Positions 1-7,847 of a DNA stretch of 39,311 bases are shown here, one piece after another. This stretch comes from an uncultured Planctomycetota bacterium (GTDB lineage: Bacteria; Planctomycetota; Planctomycetia; Gemmatales; HRBIN36): the NCBI GenBank assembly GCA_937944855.1, contig CALFAY010000031.1, positions 1-39,311 on the forward strand, given 5' to 3'. Position 1 is the first letter of the stretch. The number at the start of each line of letters is the position of its first letter. The position numbers and the translations under genes are program-made. The notes beneath the pieces were generated by a model. It was given only the letters and a program-made list of their open reading frames with translations, searched no databases and was not told where the DNA came from.

Positions 1-26
1 TTTTAGAAGTCGAAGTGCCGCCACTG

Positions 27-278
27 TCACGGCCTGGGAGCGGGAACGGCCCCGCCGTTCTGTGGGCCAAACTGCTTCTTGGCGGCCTCTTCCATCGCCA
101 TTGCTTCGCGGGGCAACTTGAACTTCGGGGCAGGCTGGAAGTATTGCGGACTTTGACGCAGGTAATCGTTCGAGGGCAAGGTCATACCACCCAGTTGGGT
201 CTGACAGCCGACGGCCGTCCCGAGCAAGCCCGCTGTCAAGATTCCGAGCCACTTCCTGATGCCCTTGTACCCTGCCAT
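27..278 (-). CDS. Small lipoprotein of unknown function
   Basis: This 83-residue protein has a basic N-terminus, a hydrophobic stretch (about residues 11-22) and a lipobox-like TAVGC, so it is probably cleaved and lipidated at Cys25. The mature part is only about 58 residues, rich in Pro, Gln and Lys, and shows no domain I recognise. The ATG at 278 has a good ribosome site (AAGGAG, about seven bases upstream), which supports it as a real gene although it is short. Small lipoproteins of this kind are common in planctomycetes; the role is unknown. It is transcribed away from the metallopeptidase gene, with about 285 bases between them. Confidence 0.7.
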   Translation of the reverse strand: MAGYKGIRKWLGILTAGLLGTAVGCQTQLGGMTLPSNDYLRQSPQYFQPAPKFKLPREAMAMEEAAKKQFGPQNGGAVPAPRP

Positions 279-563
279 CGCCTGCTCCTTGGGCTGTCCT
301 GAATACTCGACCGCAGCCAGAGGGGCCGGGAGAACGGCGGACGGGCCAGGGCGAGCCTCCCTGCTCGCCTCCCGGTCTGACCGGGCAAGCCACGATCCGC
401 CCCGGACATCCCTTTCCGGACAAGATTCCCTACTTTGAGCATCGGCAGACTTGCGTTGTCGACTTGAACGATTTTGTCGATCATGCAGCCTTCAGGTGAG
501 GGAAACGCGACGCGGCAAGGCCATGTCTCCCAAGGGACTCCCTTTGCCGAGGGATTTCAAAAC

Positions 564-1331
564 ATGGGCAGGTTGGCGGAAAACGGCAGGATGGAAGTTT
601 CGCAGATTCCTCTGGAAATCCGCTGGTCATGGGCCGCAGGACCACAAGCTCTGCCTACGAGGACCATCGAAGCGACTCAAGGCCGACGGGAAGCGAGTCT
701 GCCGGCGCCTTTTCACGCTGCTTTGTACCGATACGAGGGCCGGCACGATGAACCCTTCCATTTCTCCGAAAGCATGCACCGTTTGATCTCAGACATCGTG
801 GCTCGCTGCCCGGTTCTCAGCCACATTGACCCCAGGCGATTGCTCGTGGGCTGTAATCGCGTTCGCAACGGCAAGCGGCGCGGCATTATGGCACGAATCG
901 CAGGGCTTCGACAGCGCAACGGTTGCCTGCTCAGCAGCCGCCAAGGCCGCCGCTACCTCGTCCAGCGATACTGGATCGACGACATCGAAATCCTTTACGT
1001 CCTCGTTTTCTACCTGCCGCGGTTTCAGGATCAGAGCTTCGACGAAAAGATGATTACCCTGTTTCACGAGCTTTACCACATCAGCCCGGATTCCGACGGC
1101 GACCTCCGCCGCTGCCCCGACACGGATCGCTTTCATGTCGGCGGACGCAAGAGCTACGATGCTTTAATGGCTTCATTGGCCCGCGAATACTTGCAGGGAC
1201 GTCCGGATCCGTCCCTCCATGCGTTTCTGCGTCTGAACTTCGCCCAGCTTCAGCACTGGCATGGTCAGGTGCTCGGCTACTCGGTGCCGCTGCCCAAGCT
1301 GATTCCGCTGGACGTAGAAGACCAGGTTTGA
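564..1331 (+). CDS. Putative zinc metallopeptidase (HELYH)
   Basis: The protein carries HELYH at about residues 168-172, an HExxH zinc-peptidase signature, preceded by a strand-like hydrophobic stretch (ILYVLVFYLP) and followed by an acidic loop and a second His (HVGG) that could be the third ligand. The pattern resembles the family annotated as putative phage-type metallopeptidase in bacterial genomes, where a small zincin-like fold stands alone. No signal peptide is visible, so it is probably cytoplasmic. The ATG at 564 is chosen because GAGGGA lies nine bases upstream; ATG 483, TTG 474 and ATG 591 are alternatives. It is followed 56 bases later by a cupin gene on the same strand. Substrate unknown. 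Confidence 0.7.
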   Translation: MGRLAENGRMEVSQIPLEIRWSWAAGPQALPTRTIEATQGRREASLPAPFHAALYRYEGRHDEPFHFSESMHRLISDIVARCPVLSHIDPRRLLVGCNRVRNGKRRGIMARIAGLRQRNGCLLSSRQGRRYLVQRYWIDDIEILYVLVFYLPRFQDQSFDEKMITLFHELYHISPDSDGDLRRCPDTDRFHVGGRKSYDALMASLAREYLQGRPDPSLHAFLRLNFAQLQHWHGQVLGYSVPLPKLIPLDVEDQV

Positions 1332-1387
1332 CGAAGCCCCGGGCTAACGAACGCAACCGACGGTTCGATTCCCTCTCAGGAGCACGC

Positions 1388-1720
1388 ATGATTCACCCCA
1401 GCGCCTTGGAACCCCTGCGATTGGCTGCTTACGATCCCGCCAAGATGGCGAAGGTGGAAATCTTCCGGTCGCCGCGACTGCTGGTCGGGCTAAATTGCTT
1501 CGAGCCGGGCCAGGAACACGCACTTCATTCCCATGCCGGAATGGACAAGGTCTATCATGTGCTTGAGGGCCAAGGGCTGTTTCTCCTTCAGGATCGGGAA
1601 GTACCGATGGGTCCGGGAATGATGCTCGTTGCTCCCGAGGGAGTACCGCACGGCATTCGCAACATCGGGGCGGGCCGTCTGTGCGTCCTGGCCATCCTGG
1701 CACCCGCGCCGTCCAAGTAA
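1388..1720 (+). CDS. Single-domain cupin protein
   Basis: This 110-residue protein is one small beta-barrel cupin. Motif 1 is visible as HALHSHAGMDKVYHVLEGQG, with His residues and a following Gly-rich turn, and motif 2 as PEGVPHGIRN with its His. These are the usual metal-binding positions, so a metal-dependent enzyme or small-molecule sensor is likely, but the substrate cannot be read from sequence. The start is the ATG at 1388, with AGGAG five bases upstream, and not the much longer open frame that runs in from 923. Its stop is two bases from the photolyase ATG, so the two are almost certainly co-transcribed and may be translationally coupled. Confidence 0.85.
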   Translation: MIHPSALEPLRLAAYDPAKMAKVEIFRSPRLLVGLNCFEPGQEHALHSHAGMDKVYHVLEGQGLFLLQDREVPMGPGMMLVAPEGVPHGIRNIGAGRLCVLAILAPAPSK

Positions 1721-1722
1721 AT

Positions 1723-3171
1723 ATGTCCGATCAACCAGTGGCAGTCGTCTGGTTCCGGCTCGACCTGCGTTTGGCTGACAATCCAGCTCTTCACGCCGCG
1801 ATAAAGACCGGCTTGCCGGTCATTCCCCTATTCATCTGGCAGCCGGAAGAGGAAGGCCGTTGGTCACCGGCCTCGGCCAGCCGCTGGTGGCTTCACCAGT
1901 CACTCCATGCACTGGATGCACAACTGCGCCAGCTGGGGTCGCGTTTGGTAATCCGTCGGGGACCGACGAGCGAAGTTTTCCGACAATTGATTGCCGAGCA
2001 CCGGGTCCATGCTGTGTTTTGGAATCGTCGGTATGAACCTGACGTAATAAAGCGGGACACCACCCTCAAGGCCGACCTGAAAGCATCGGGGCTGGCGGTC
2101 GAGAGCTTTAACGCGGCCTTGCTTCACGAGCCGTGGACGCTGGCCACGCAAACCGGCAAGCCATTTCAGGTATTTACGCCGTTCTGGAAAGCCATTCAAT
2201 CTTCTGCTTCGCCTCCTCAACCCCTTGCTGCCCCTCGGAAACTTCTCGCTCCGCCGAAATGGCCTGACTCCCTGCCCCTCGCAAGCCTCGAACTGGAGCC
2301 GAAAATCGACTGGGCGGCAGGCATCCGGGCTGCATGGGTGCCGGGCGAACTTGGAGCAGCCCAGGCTCTCAAAAAGTTCCTGACACACGGGTTGGAAGGT
2401 TACAGGACCGCTCGAGATCGGCCGGACCTTCCTTCGACCTCGCGATTGTCGCCCCATCTGCACTTCGGAGAGATCGGTCCGCGGCAGATCTGGCACGCCG
2501 TCGTGGAAAAGATGCGTGCATCCGGCTCCGCCCTTCAGACCGACGGCGAATGGTTTCTTCGTGAACTTGCCTGGCGGGAGTTTGCTCACCATCTGCTTTA
2601 CCACTTCCCGCACACCACGGACCAGCCGTTGCGATCCGAGTTCGGTCGTTTTCCCTGGCGTGACGACCGGCAAGCTCTTCGCGCCTGGCAGAAAGGCCGG
2701 ACGGGGTATCCGCTGGTGGATGCTGGAATGAGAGAACTTTGGGTAACCGGCTGGATGCACAATCGCGTCCGCATGGTAGTCGCCTCATTTCTGCTCAAGC
2801 ATCTGTTGATCCCTTGGCAAACCGGCGCGGCCTGGTTCTGGGACACGCTGGTGGATGCCGATCTGGCCAACAACACCCTCGGTTGGCAATGGACGGCGGG
2901 CTGCGGCGCGGATGCCGCGCCCTATTTCCGCATCTTCAATCCTGTCAGCCAGGCAAAGAGGTTTGACCCCGAAGGCAATTACGTTCGCCGCTATGTTCCT
3001 GAGCTGGCCCGGTTGCCGACTCCTTACATCCACAGGCCGTGGGATGCCCCGAAAGATGTCCTGACGGAGGCGGGGGTAAGTCTGGGAGAGAACTACCCGT
3101 TGCCCATCGTGGACCATGCTTTCGCCCGTCAACGTGCTCTGGATGCGTTCGAGCGAATCCGCGGCAAATAA
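1723..3171 (+). CDS. phrB: Deoxyribodipyrimidine photo-lyase
   Basis: DNA photolyase of 482 residues, the normal length for a class I CPD photolyase. It uses blue light and FAD to split cyclobutane pyrimidine dimers. The N-terminal Rossmann-like domain that binds the antenna pigment begins with VVWFRLDLRLADN. The FAD-binding helical domain shows TSRLSPHLHFGEI (about residue 238), WMHNRVRMVVASFL (about 343) and NNTLGWQWTAGCGADAAPYF (about 383), all family hallmarks. ATG 1723 fits the conserved N-terminus; an upstream GTG at 1681 would overlap the cupin. The second antenna chromophore (folate or deazaflavin) cannot be told from sequence alone. It follows the cupin gene by two bases. Confidence 0.95.
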   Translation: MSDQPVAVVWFRLDLRLADNPALHAAIKTGLPVIPLFIWQPEEEGRWSPASASRWWLHQSLHALDAQLRQLGSRLVIRRGPTSEVFRQLIAEHRVHAVFWNRRYEPDVIKRDTTLKADLKASGLAVESFNAALLHEPWTLATQTGKPFQVFTPFWKAIQSSASPPQPLAAPRKLLAPPKWPDSLPLASLELEPKIDWAAGIRAAWVPGELGAAQALKKFLTHGLEGYRTARDRPDLPSTSRLSPHLHFGEIGPRQIWHAVVEKMRASGSALQTDGEWFLRELAWREFAHHLLYHFPHTTDQPLRSEFGRFPWRDDRQALRAWQKGRTGYPLVDAGMRELWVTGWMHNRVRMVVASFLLKHLLIPWQTGAAWFWDTLVDADLANNTLGWQWTAGCGADAAPYFRIFNPVSQAKRFDPEGNYVRRYVPELARLPTPYIHRPWDAPKDVLTEAGVSLGENYPLPIVDHAFARQRALDAFERIRGK

Positions 3172-3224
3172 TGTGCGGATTTGCCTGCCTCGTTCCGATC
3201 TATTCTCCCGCTCCGCCCTTGGGC

Positions 3225-3230
3225 TAAGAT
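3225..3230 (+). promoter_or_regulatory. Candidate -10 element of mgtE
   Basis: TAAGAT followed by G lies 30 bases before the mgtE ATG at 3261. It matches the TANNATG pattern seen ahead of several other genes here. No convincing -35 hexamer is seen. Confidence 0.3.
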
Positions 3231-3260
3231 GAGGAAGTTCCTCTGTGCTGCGAGGGTGCT

Positions 3261-4868
3261 ATGGCAGATCCTCTGTTCGGTCCCGAAATCCGAATGATGC
3301 TGGAGAGCAACGACGCGGCGGGGCTTAAGGCCTTCTGCGAGGCCCTTCACCCAGCCACGATCTCCGAGGTTCTTGAAGAGTTTCCCGTCGAGGACGTCTG
3401 GAAGGTACTTCAACACACCGACATCAAGACGCAAGCCGCGATCTTCGAGTATTTTCCCCTGGAGCGCCAGGTGGAAATGGTGCAGGGGACGGGCCGGGCA
3501 CACATGGCGAAGCTGATCGAACAGATGTCGCACGACGACCGGGCGGATCTGCTGCGCCGTCTCAACCCGCGCGTCGCGGACGAACTGCTGCGGCTGGTGG
3601 ACGAGGCCGACCGCCGCGATATCGCCATGCTCACCAAATACGGGGAAAACACTGCCGGCGCACTGATGACTACGGACTACGCCTGGCTGCCGGCGAACAT
3701 TACCGTGGCCGAGGCCCTCGATCGCTTACGCCTCCAGGCACCCGACCGCGAGACGATTTACTACGTCTATGTGCTCGATGAACACCGAAAGCTCCTGGGA
3801 GTCATCTCGCTGCGAGACCTGATTCTCGCTCCGCGGCATGCCCTCGTCCGCGACCGGATGGAAACCGACGTGGTGACGGTCCACGCCCAGGAAGACCGGG
3901 AAATCGTCGCCCAGAAACTTGCCCGCTACGACTTGATCGCCATGCCGGTGATCGACGATGAAGGACGGCTGGTGGGCATCGTCACCCACGACGACGTGAT
4001 CGACGTGGTGGTCGAGGAAGCCACCGAGGACGTGCAGCGGCTCGGCGGCGTCGGCCTCATGCCCGAAAACTACCTCGAGGCCAACATCTTCACCGTCTGG
4101 CGGAAACGGGCCGTCTGGCTGGCTTGCCTGTTCGGAGCTGAGCTATTCACCTTTACCGCCCTGGCGACCTATGAGGATGCCATCAAGGCCGTGGTCGTCC
4201 TCAGCCTGTTCGTGCCGTTGTGCATCTCAACGGGGGGCAACTCCGGATCTCAGGCGGCGACCTTGATCACGCGGGCGATGGCCTTGGGGCAAGTCGAGTA
4301 CAGGGAGTGGTGGCGCGTCCTGCGGCACGAGTTGATCCTCGGCATCATGCTAGGAGCCACGCTGGGCATGATTGGATTCGTCCGTGCCGTGCTGACGCCG
4401 ACTTCGGTACTGAGCAACAGCGAGGAAATCCGGCACGAATTCGTGTTGCGGGTCCCTCCTTCGACGCCGTTGCAATTCGACGCTCACGGAAAGGCCGCCT
4501 TGCCTCCTTACACCGAGCAGATTCAGACCATTTACGGCGCGGGTTGGGTGGCCATGCCCGAAGACGTTCCGCCGCCGGAGGCGGTCCTCGACGAAGCCAC
4601 GGGAAAACTGACCTACAGCTTCCCCCCGCATTGCCGTTTCGGCACTCGTGCCGTCAGCCGCTGGAACTTGGGATTGGTAGTTGCCCTTTCCGTGGCTGCC
4701 ATCTGCTTGTGGGGCACGCTGGTCGGCAGCATGTTGCCGCTGCTGTTTCGGGCGTTAGGCTTCGACCCCGCCTTCGCCTCCAGCCCCTTCGTGGCAACCT
4801 TCGTGGACGTGACCGGCATCATCATCTACTTCACCATCGCGATGGCCATCATTCCGGAGTTGCGGTAG
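3261..4868 (+). CDS. mgtE: MgtE-type magnesium transporter with large insertion
   Basis: Inner-membrane Mg2+ channel/transporter of 535 residues. The order is the MgtE N domain (about 1-130, helical), two CBS domains (about 135-255) that sense cytoplasmic Mg2+, a plug-like helix and a membrane domain from about 275. Family motifs are GGNSGSQAATLITRAMALG in TM2 and PFVATFVDVTG in the last helix, whose Asp corresponds to the ion-selecting Asp. Unusual is a hydrophilic stretch of about 90 residues (376-466) between TM3 and TM4, where the family normally has a short loop; by MgtE topology it should face the periplasm. It stands alone, with 89 bases before it and 234 after it. Confidence 0.93.
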   Translation: MADPLFGPEIRMMLESNDAAGLKAFCEALHPATISEVLEEFPVEDVWKVLQHTDIKTQAAIFEYFPLERQVEMVQGTGRAHMAKLIEQMSHDDRADLLRRLNPRVADELLRLVDEADRRDIAMLTKYGENTAGALMTTDYAWLPANITVAEALDRLRLQAPDRETIYYVYVLDEHRKLLGVISLRDLILAPRHALVRDRMETDVVTVHAQEDREIVAQKLARYDLIAMPVIDDEGRLVGIVTHDDVIDVVVEEATEDVQRLGGVGLMPENYLEANIFTVWRKRAVWLACLFGAELFTFTALATYEDAIKAVVVLSLFVPLCISTGGNSGSQAATLITRAMALGQVEYREWWRVLRHELILGIMLGATLGMIGFVRAVLTPTSVLSNSEEIRHEFVLRVPPSTPLQFDAHGKAALPPYTEQIQTIYGAGWVAMPEDVPPPEAVLDEATGKLTYSFPPHCRFGTRAVSRWNLGLVVALSVAAICLWGTLVGSMLPLLFRALGFDPAFASSPFVATFVDVTGIIIYFTIAMAIIPELR

Positions 4869-5026
4869 CAGCGGCAGACCAACCTTCGCTCAGGCCAGGT
4901 CAGACGGGACACCCTGAGTAACCTGGACCGAAGCTCGTCTTCGCAACGGGAAAGCCGATACTCTGCCGTTGCGCACGGACTGGCTGACGTGCATCAAGTG
5001 GCATTCGCGGTCGGAAGCTCGATTGG

Positions 5027-5032
5027 TACAAT
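5027..5032 (+). promoter_or_regulatory. Candidate -10 element of the M28-like gene
   Basis: TACAAT within GTACAATG lies 70 bases before the ATG at 5103. The same octamer precedes the FHA activator and uvrB. No consensus -35 is visible. Confidence 0.3.
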
Positions 5033-5102
5033 GCACTTGGCTTTGCTTCCGGAAAATGCTCCTCGCCGTTCGCTGGGGCTGATTTGCGAAAGGATAGCGA
5101 GC

Positions 5103-6143
5103 ATGGGAATTGCGCGCCGGCTGATAATCGTTTCCCTTGCAATCATGCTGGCGGTCGGAGGGGCGATCCTCCTCTACAAACCGTGGCGAGAGGGAGGAGG
5201 TACGGTGGAAGCGACTGAACCGCAGAAGTCCGAGTTTGCTCGGGACCGGGCATCCTCGGAACGTCCCGTGCCTTTCGACGCGGATAGGGCTTTTCGGTAT
5301 CTGGAGCAAATCTGCGAACTTGGCCCCCGTATCAGCGGCAGCGAGGGCATGGCCAAGCAGCAGGAACTTCTCAAGCGGCATTTCGAGGCGCACGGGGCCG
5401 TCGTCGAGTTCCAGCGCTTTACAGCCAAACAGCGGAGCCGAAAGGAACCCGTGGCGATGGCCAATCTGATCGCCCGCTGGCATCCCGAAAGGCCGCGGCG
5501 CGTGATTATCTGTGCCCATTACGATACGCGGCCCATTGCCGATCAGGAGCCGAATCCCCGCGACTGGGAAAAACCCTTCTTGGCCGCCAATGACGGAGCC
5601 AGCGGACCGGCATTGATGATGGAACTGGCTCATCACATGAAGAATCTTCCGCTTCGCGTCGGCGTCGATTTCGTGCTCTTCGACGGCGAGGAATATATCT
5701 TTGACAATCGCCCCACCGATTCGGGCGGCGACCTGTATTTCTTCGGCTCCGAGCATTTCGCCCGGGAATACGCCCGGAAACGCTCTGCCGCCACGGGAAA
5801 CAATCCGCCTCGGTCCGTTAAGGCTGTAGTGGTGGACATGGTCGCCGGCAAGGACGCCCGTTTCTATTGGGAGCAGTACTCCTTCACTCATGCCGCGGGG
5901 CTGTGCGAAGAGATCTGGCGCATCGCGGCGGCGGAAGGGTACACGCGCTTCGTGCCCCGGGTCAAACATGCGGTCCTGGACGACCACCTGGCCCTACTGC
6001 GCGTCGGCATTCCCACCATAGACATCATCGACTTCGACTATGTGCACTGGCATCGATTGAGCGACAATCCGACCAACTGTTCGGGAGAAACGATGGCCGA
6101 GGTCGGCAAGGTGCTGTCCATCTGGCTGCAAAAGTGCCGCTGA
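5103..6143 (+). CDS. M28-family zinc hydrolase, glutaminyl-cyclase-like
   Basis: The 346-residue protein starts with an N-terminal hydrophobic anchor or signal (about residues 5-25), so the enzyme domain lies outside the cytoplasm. Likely metal and catalytic positions are H139 and D141 (CAHYDTRP), D164 (NDGASG), E196/E197 (DGEEY), and a late His in HWHRLSDN. The end, with DDH, RVGIPTIDIID and HWHRLSDN, resembles zinc glutaminyl-peptide cyclotransferases more than broad aminopeptidases, so it may form N-terminal pyroglutamate or act as an exopeptidase. ATG 5103 is chosen because it leads straight into the signal; the frame is open from 4989. The ATP-grasp gene follows after 60 bases. Confidence 0.85.
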   Translation: MGIARRLIIVSLAIMLAVGGAILLYKPWREGGGTVEATEPQKSEFARDRASSERPVPFDADRAFRYLEQICELGPRISGSEGMAKQQELLKRHFEAHGAVVEFQRFTAKQRSRKEPVAMANLIARWHPERPRRVIICAHYDTRPIADQEPNPRDWEKPFLAANDGASGPALMMELAHHMKNLPLRVGVDFVLFDGEEYIFDNRPTDSGGDLYFFGSEHFAREYARKRSAATGNNPPRSVKAVVVDMVAGKDARFYWEQYSFTHAAGLCEEIWRIAAAEGYTRFVPRVKHAVLDDHLALLRVGIPTIDIIDFDYVHWHRLSDNPTNCSGETMAEVGKVLSIWLQKCR

Positions 6144-6203
6144 TGGGAACCTTCCTGGGCATTCCATGGACTTGTACTTCACCGACGCCGCGGCATCCTC
6201 ACC

Positions 6204-7187
6204 ATGCGAGTAGTGGTCATCCACAACGAGCCGGTACTCCCGCCGGACCATCCCGAATACGCCTCGGAGGCCGAGGCGGTCGAGACAGCCGAACACATTA
6301 CCAGGACGCTCCGCACTTCGGGGCTGGAGAGCGAATGTCTGGGCATTGGCCGCGATCTGCGAAGGTTTGTCCACCGTCTCCAGGAAGAACCTCCCGATGT
6401 CGTTTTCAATCTTTTCGAGGGCTTTGCCCACCAGGGAGAATCGGAAGCAGTAGTAGCCGGGCTTCTGGAATGGTTTGCGATCCCTTTCACGGGCAGCCCG
6501 TCATTGACGCTCTCCCTGTGTCGAGACAAGCCCCGTGCCAAGGCGATGATGGTCGGCTTCGGCATACCGACTCCGCCCTTTCTGACCGTCGAAAAACTGC
6601 CATGTCCCGGATGGACGCACGGCTGGCCGGCCATTGTCAAGCCGGGCACTCAAGATGCCAGCGTGGGCATCAGTCATGCCAACGTGGTCAGCGATGACAC
6701 GGCTCTTGCCGCCCGTGTCGCAATGCTCCTGGACCGATACGGACCGCCGGTTCTGGTCGAGCAGTACATCGAGGGCCGGGAATTCAATGTCGCCGTCCTG
6801 GCCGACCCCGTTCCCCGCGTCCTGCCCGTCTCCGAGATTCTTTTTCAACCCCGCAACGAGAATTTCTGGCAGATAGTCACTTACGAAGCCAAGTGGCATG
6901 CCGAATCGGCCGACGATCTGGCTACGCGCCCGCAGTGTCCCGCGGAAGTTGATGCCGATCTCGCTGCCAGGCTGGAGTCCGTAGCGTTGCAGGCGTTCGA
7001 ACGATTCGGCTGTCGGCAGTACGCCCGCTGCGATTTTCGCGTCACGCGGACAGGCCAGCCGCTGCTCCTGGAAGTCAATCCAAATCCCGACATCCATCCA
7101 TTGGCGGGGTTTGCGAACGCTCTCCGAGCGGCCCGGATTCCCTATGAACGGTTTGTCACCCAGCTTGTGACATCCCTCCGTCACTAG
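6204..7187 (+). CDS. ATP-grasp ligase, D-Ala-D-Ala ligase-like
   Basis: This 327-residue ATP-grasp enzyme resembles D-alanine-D-alanine ligase and carboxylate-amine ligases. Visible are an N-terminal preATP-grasp domain with DVVFNLFEG and FTGSPSLTLSLCRDK, the lysine-bearing PAIVKPGTQDASVGIS, VEQYIEGREFNVAVL, and the metal-binding LEVNPNPDIHP close to the C-terminus. It should join a carboxylate to an amine using ATP, but whether the substrate is D-Ala is not fixed by sequence. No other cell-wall gene is beside it, so a true Ddl role is uncertain; it follows the M28-like gene. No strong ribosome site is seen before ATG 6204. It ends eight bases before the stop of convergent moaB. Confidence 0.88.
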   Translation: MRVVVIHNEPVLPPDHPEYASEAEAVETAEHITRTLRTSGLESECLGIGRDLRRFVHRLQEEPPDVVFNLFEGFAHQGESEAVVAGLLEWFAIPFTGSPSLTLSLCRDKPRAKAMMVGFGIPTPPFLTVEKLPCPGWTHGWPAIVKPGTQDASVGISHANVVSDDTALAARVAMLLDRYGPPVLVEQYIEGREFNVAVLADPVPRVLPVSEILFQPRNENFWQIVTYEAKWHAESADDLATRPQCPAEVDADLAARLESVALQAFERFGCRQYARCDFRVTRTGQPLLLEVNPNPDIHPLAGFANALRAARIPYERFVTQLVTSLRH

Positions 7188-7195
7188 CCGACCCT

Positions 7196-7750
7196 TCACC
7201 CCGTTGGGCTGGAAAGATTGGACTCAGGACTGGACGGCGCTGCTTTCTGTTTTTGCATTTCCCAGACGACGTGCGAAAGTTCCGGCAGGATCAGTTTTTC
7301 CAGAGCGAGCCGGACGGCGTTGGTCGAACCGGGCATGGCAAAGATCACCAAGTCTTGGCAGGTACCCGCCACGGCCCGGGAAAGCATGGCCGCGGCCCCG
7401 ACCTCGTGCCAGCTCAACATGCGGAACAGTTCGCCGAAACCGTCCAGCCGCTTTTCCAGCAGGCTGGAAACTGCTTCATAGGTCGTGTCTCGCCGGGAAA
7501 TGCCGGTGCCTCCGTTGAGCAGGATCGCCTGCACTTTTCCAGCTCGTGCGATTTCCAGCACGAGTTTCCGAATCTGCTCCGGTTCGTCCTTGGCGATCCG
7601 GTAGTCCGCGACAGTGTGACCGTGCTCGGCCAGCAGATCGCGGATGAGCTGACCGCTGTGATCGTCGGCGGCCGTGCGGGTATCGCTGACGGTCACGACC
7701 GCGCAGGTGACCGCACGAGTGGCTTGGCGACGGTGCGATTCAGCTCCCAT
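7196..7750 (-). CDS. moaB: MoaB/MogA-type molybdenum cofactor protein
   Basis: This 184-residue protein belongs to the MoaB/MogA family, which adenylylates molybdopterin before metal insertion. Signatures are [17 protein letters not shown] near the N-terminus, [17 protein letters not shown] in the middle with the conserved GGTG and Asp, and [21 protein letters not shown] at the C-terminus. The ATG at 7750 is preferred to the open frame that runs on to 7927, because the upstream stretch contains the divergent promoter region and does not look like coding sequence. No other cofactor gene lies nearby, so it is an isolated member. It is divergent from the FHA activator across 97 bases. Confidence 0.9.
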   Translation of the reverse strand: MGAESHRRQATRAVTCAVVTVSDTRTAADDHSGQLIRDLLAEHGHTVADYRIAKDEPEQIRKLVLEIARAGKVQAILLNGGTGISRRDTTYEAVSSLLEKRLDGFGELFRMLSWHEVGAAAMLSRAVAGTCQDLVIFAMPGSTNAVRLALEKLILPELSHVVWEMQKQKAAPSSPESNLSSPTG

Positions 7751-7802
7751 GAAGCCTCCACAGACCCTTGGTCCGAGACTCACATCCGCTCTGCAAATAT
7801 CG

Positions 7803-7808
7803 TACAAT
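7803..7808 (+). promoter_or_regulatory. Candidate -10 element of the FHA activator
   Basis: TACAAT within CGTACAATG lies 39 bases before ATG 7848. The same position holds TACGAT on the minus strand (7804 to 7799), 48 bases before moaB, so the two divergent -10 elements would overlap by two bases. Confidence 0.35.
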
Positions 7809-7847
7809 GCCAATGACTCGAAGACTCGTTGCCCACGGACCTTGTCC

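Noticed and set aside
923..1387. Upstream extension of the cupin gene
   Set aside because: The open frame runs through the metallopeptidase gene. The ATG at 1388 has its own ribosome site and starts the cupin fold.
4869..5102. Possible small gene between mgtE and the M28-like gene
   Set aside because: The frame here is only an upstream extension of the M28-like gene, with no motif and with a likely -10 element inside it.
4890..5987. Long minus-strand open frame (365 codons) opposite the M28-like gene
   Set aside because: It lies mostly antisense to a gene with clear zinc-site motifs, and its translation is Arg/His/Pro-rich with no domain, typical of a shadow frame in GC-rich DNA.
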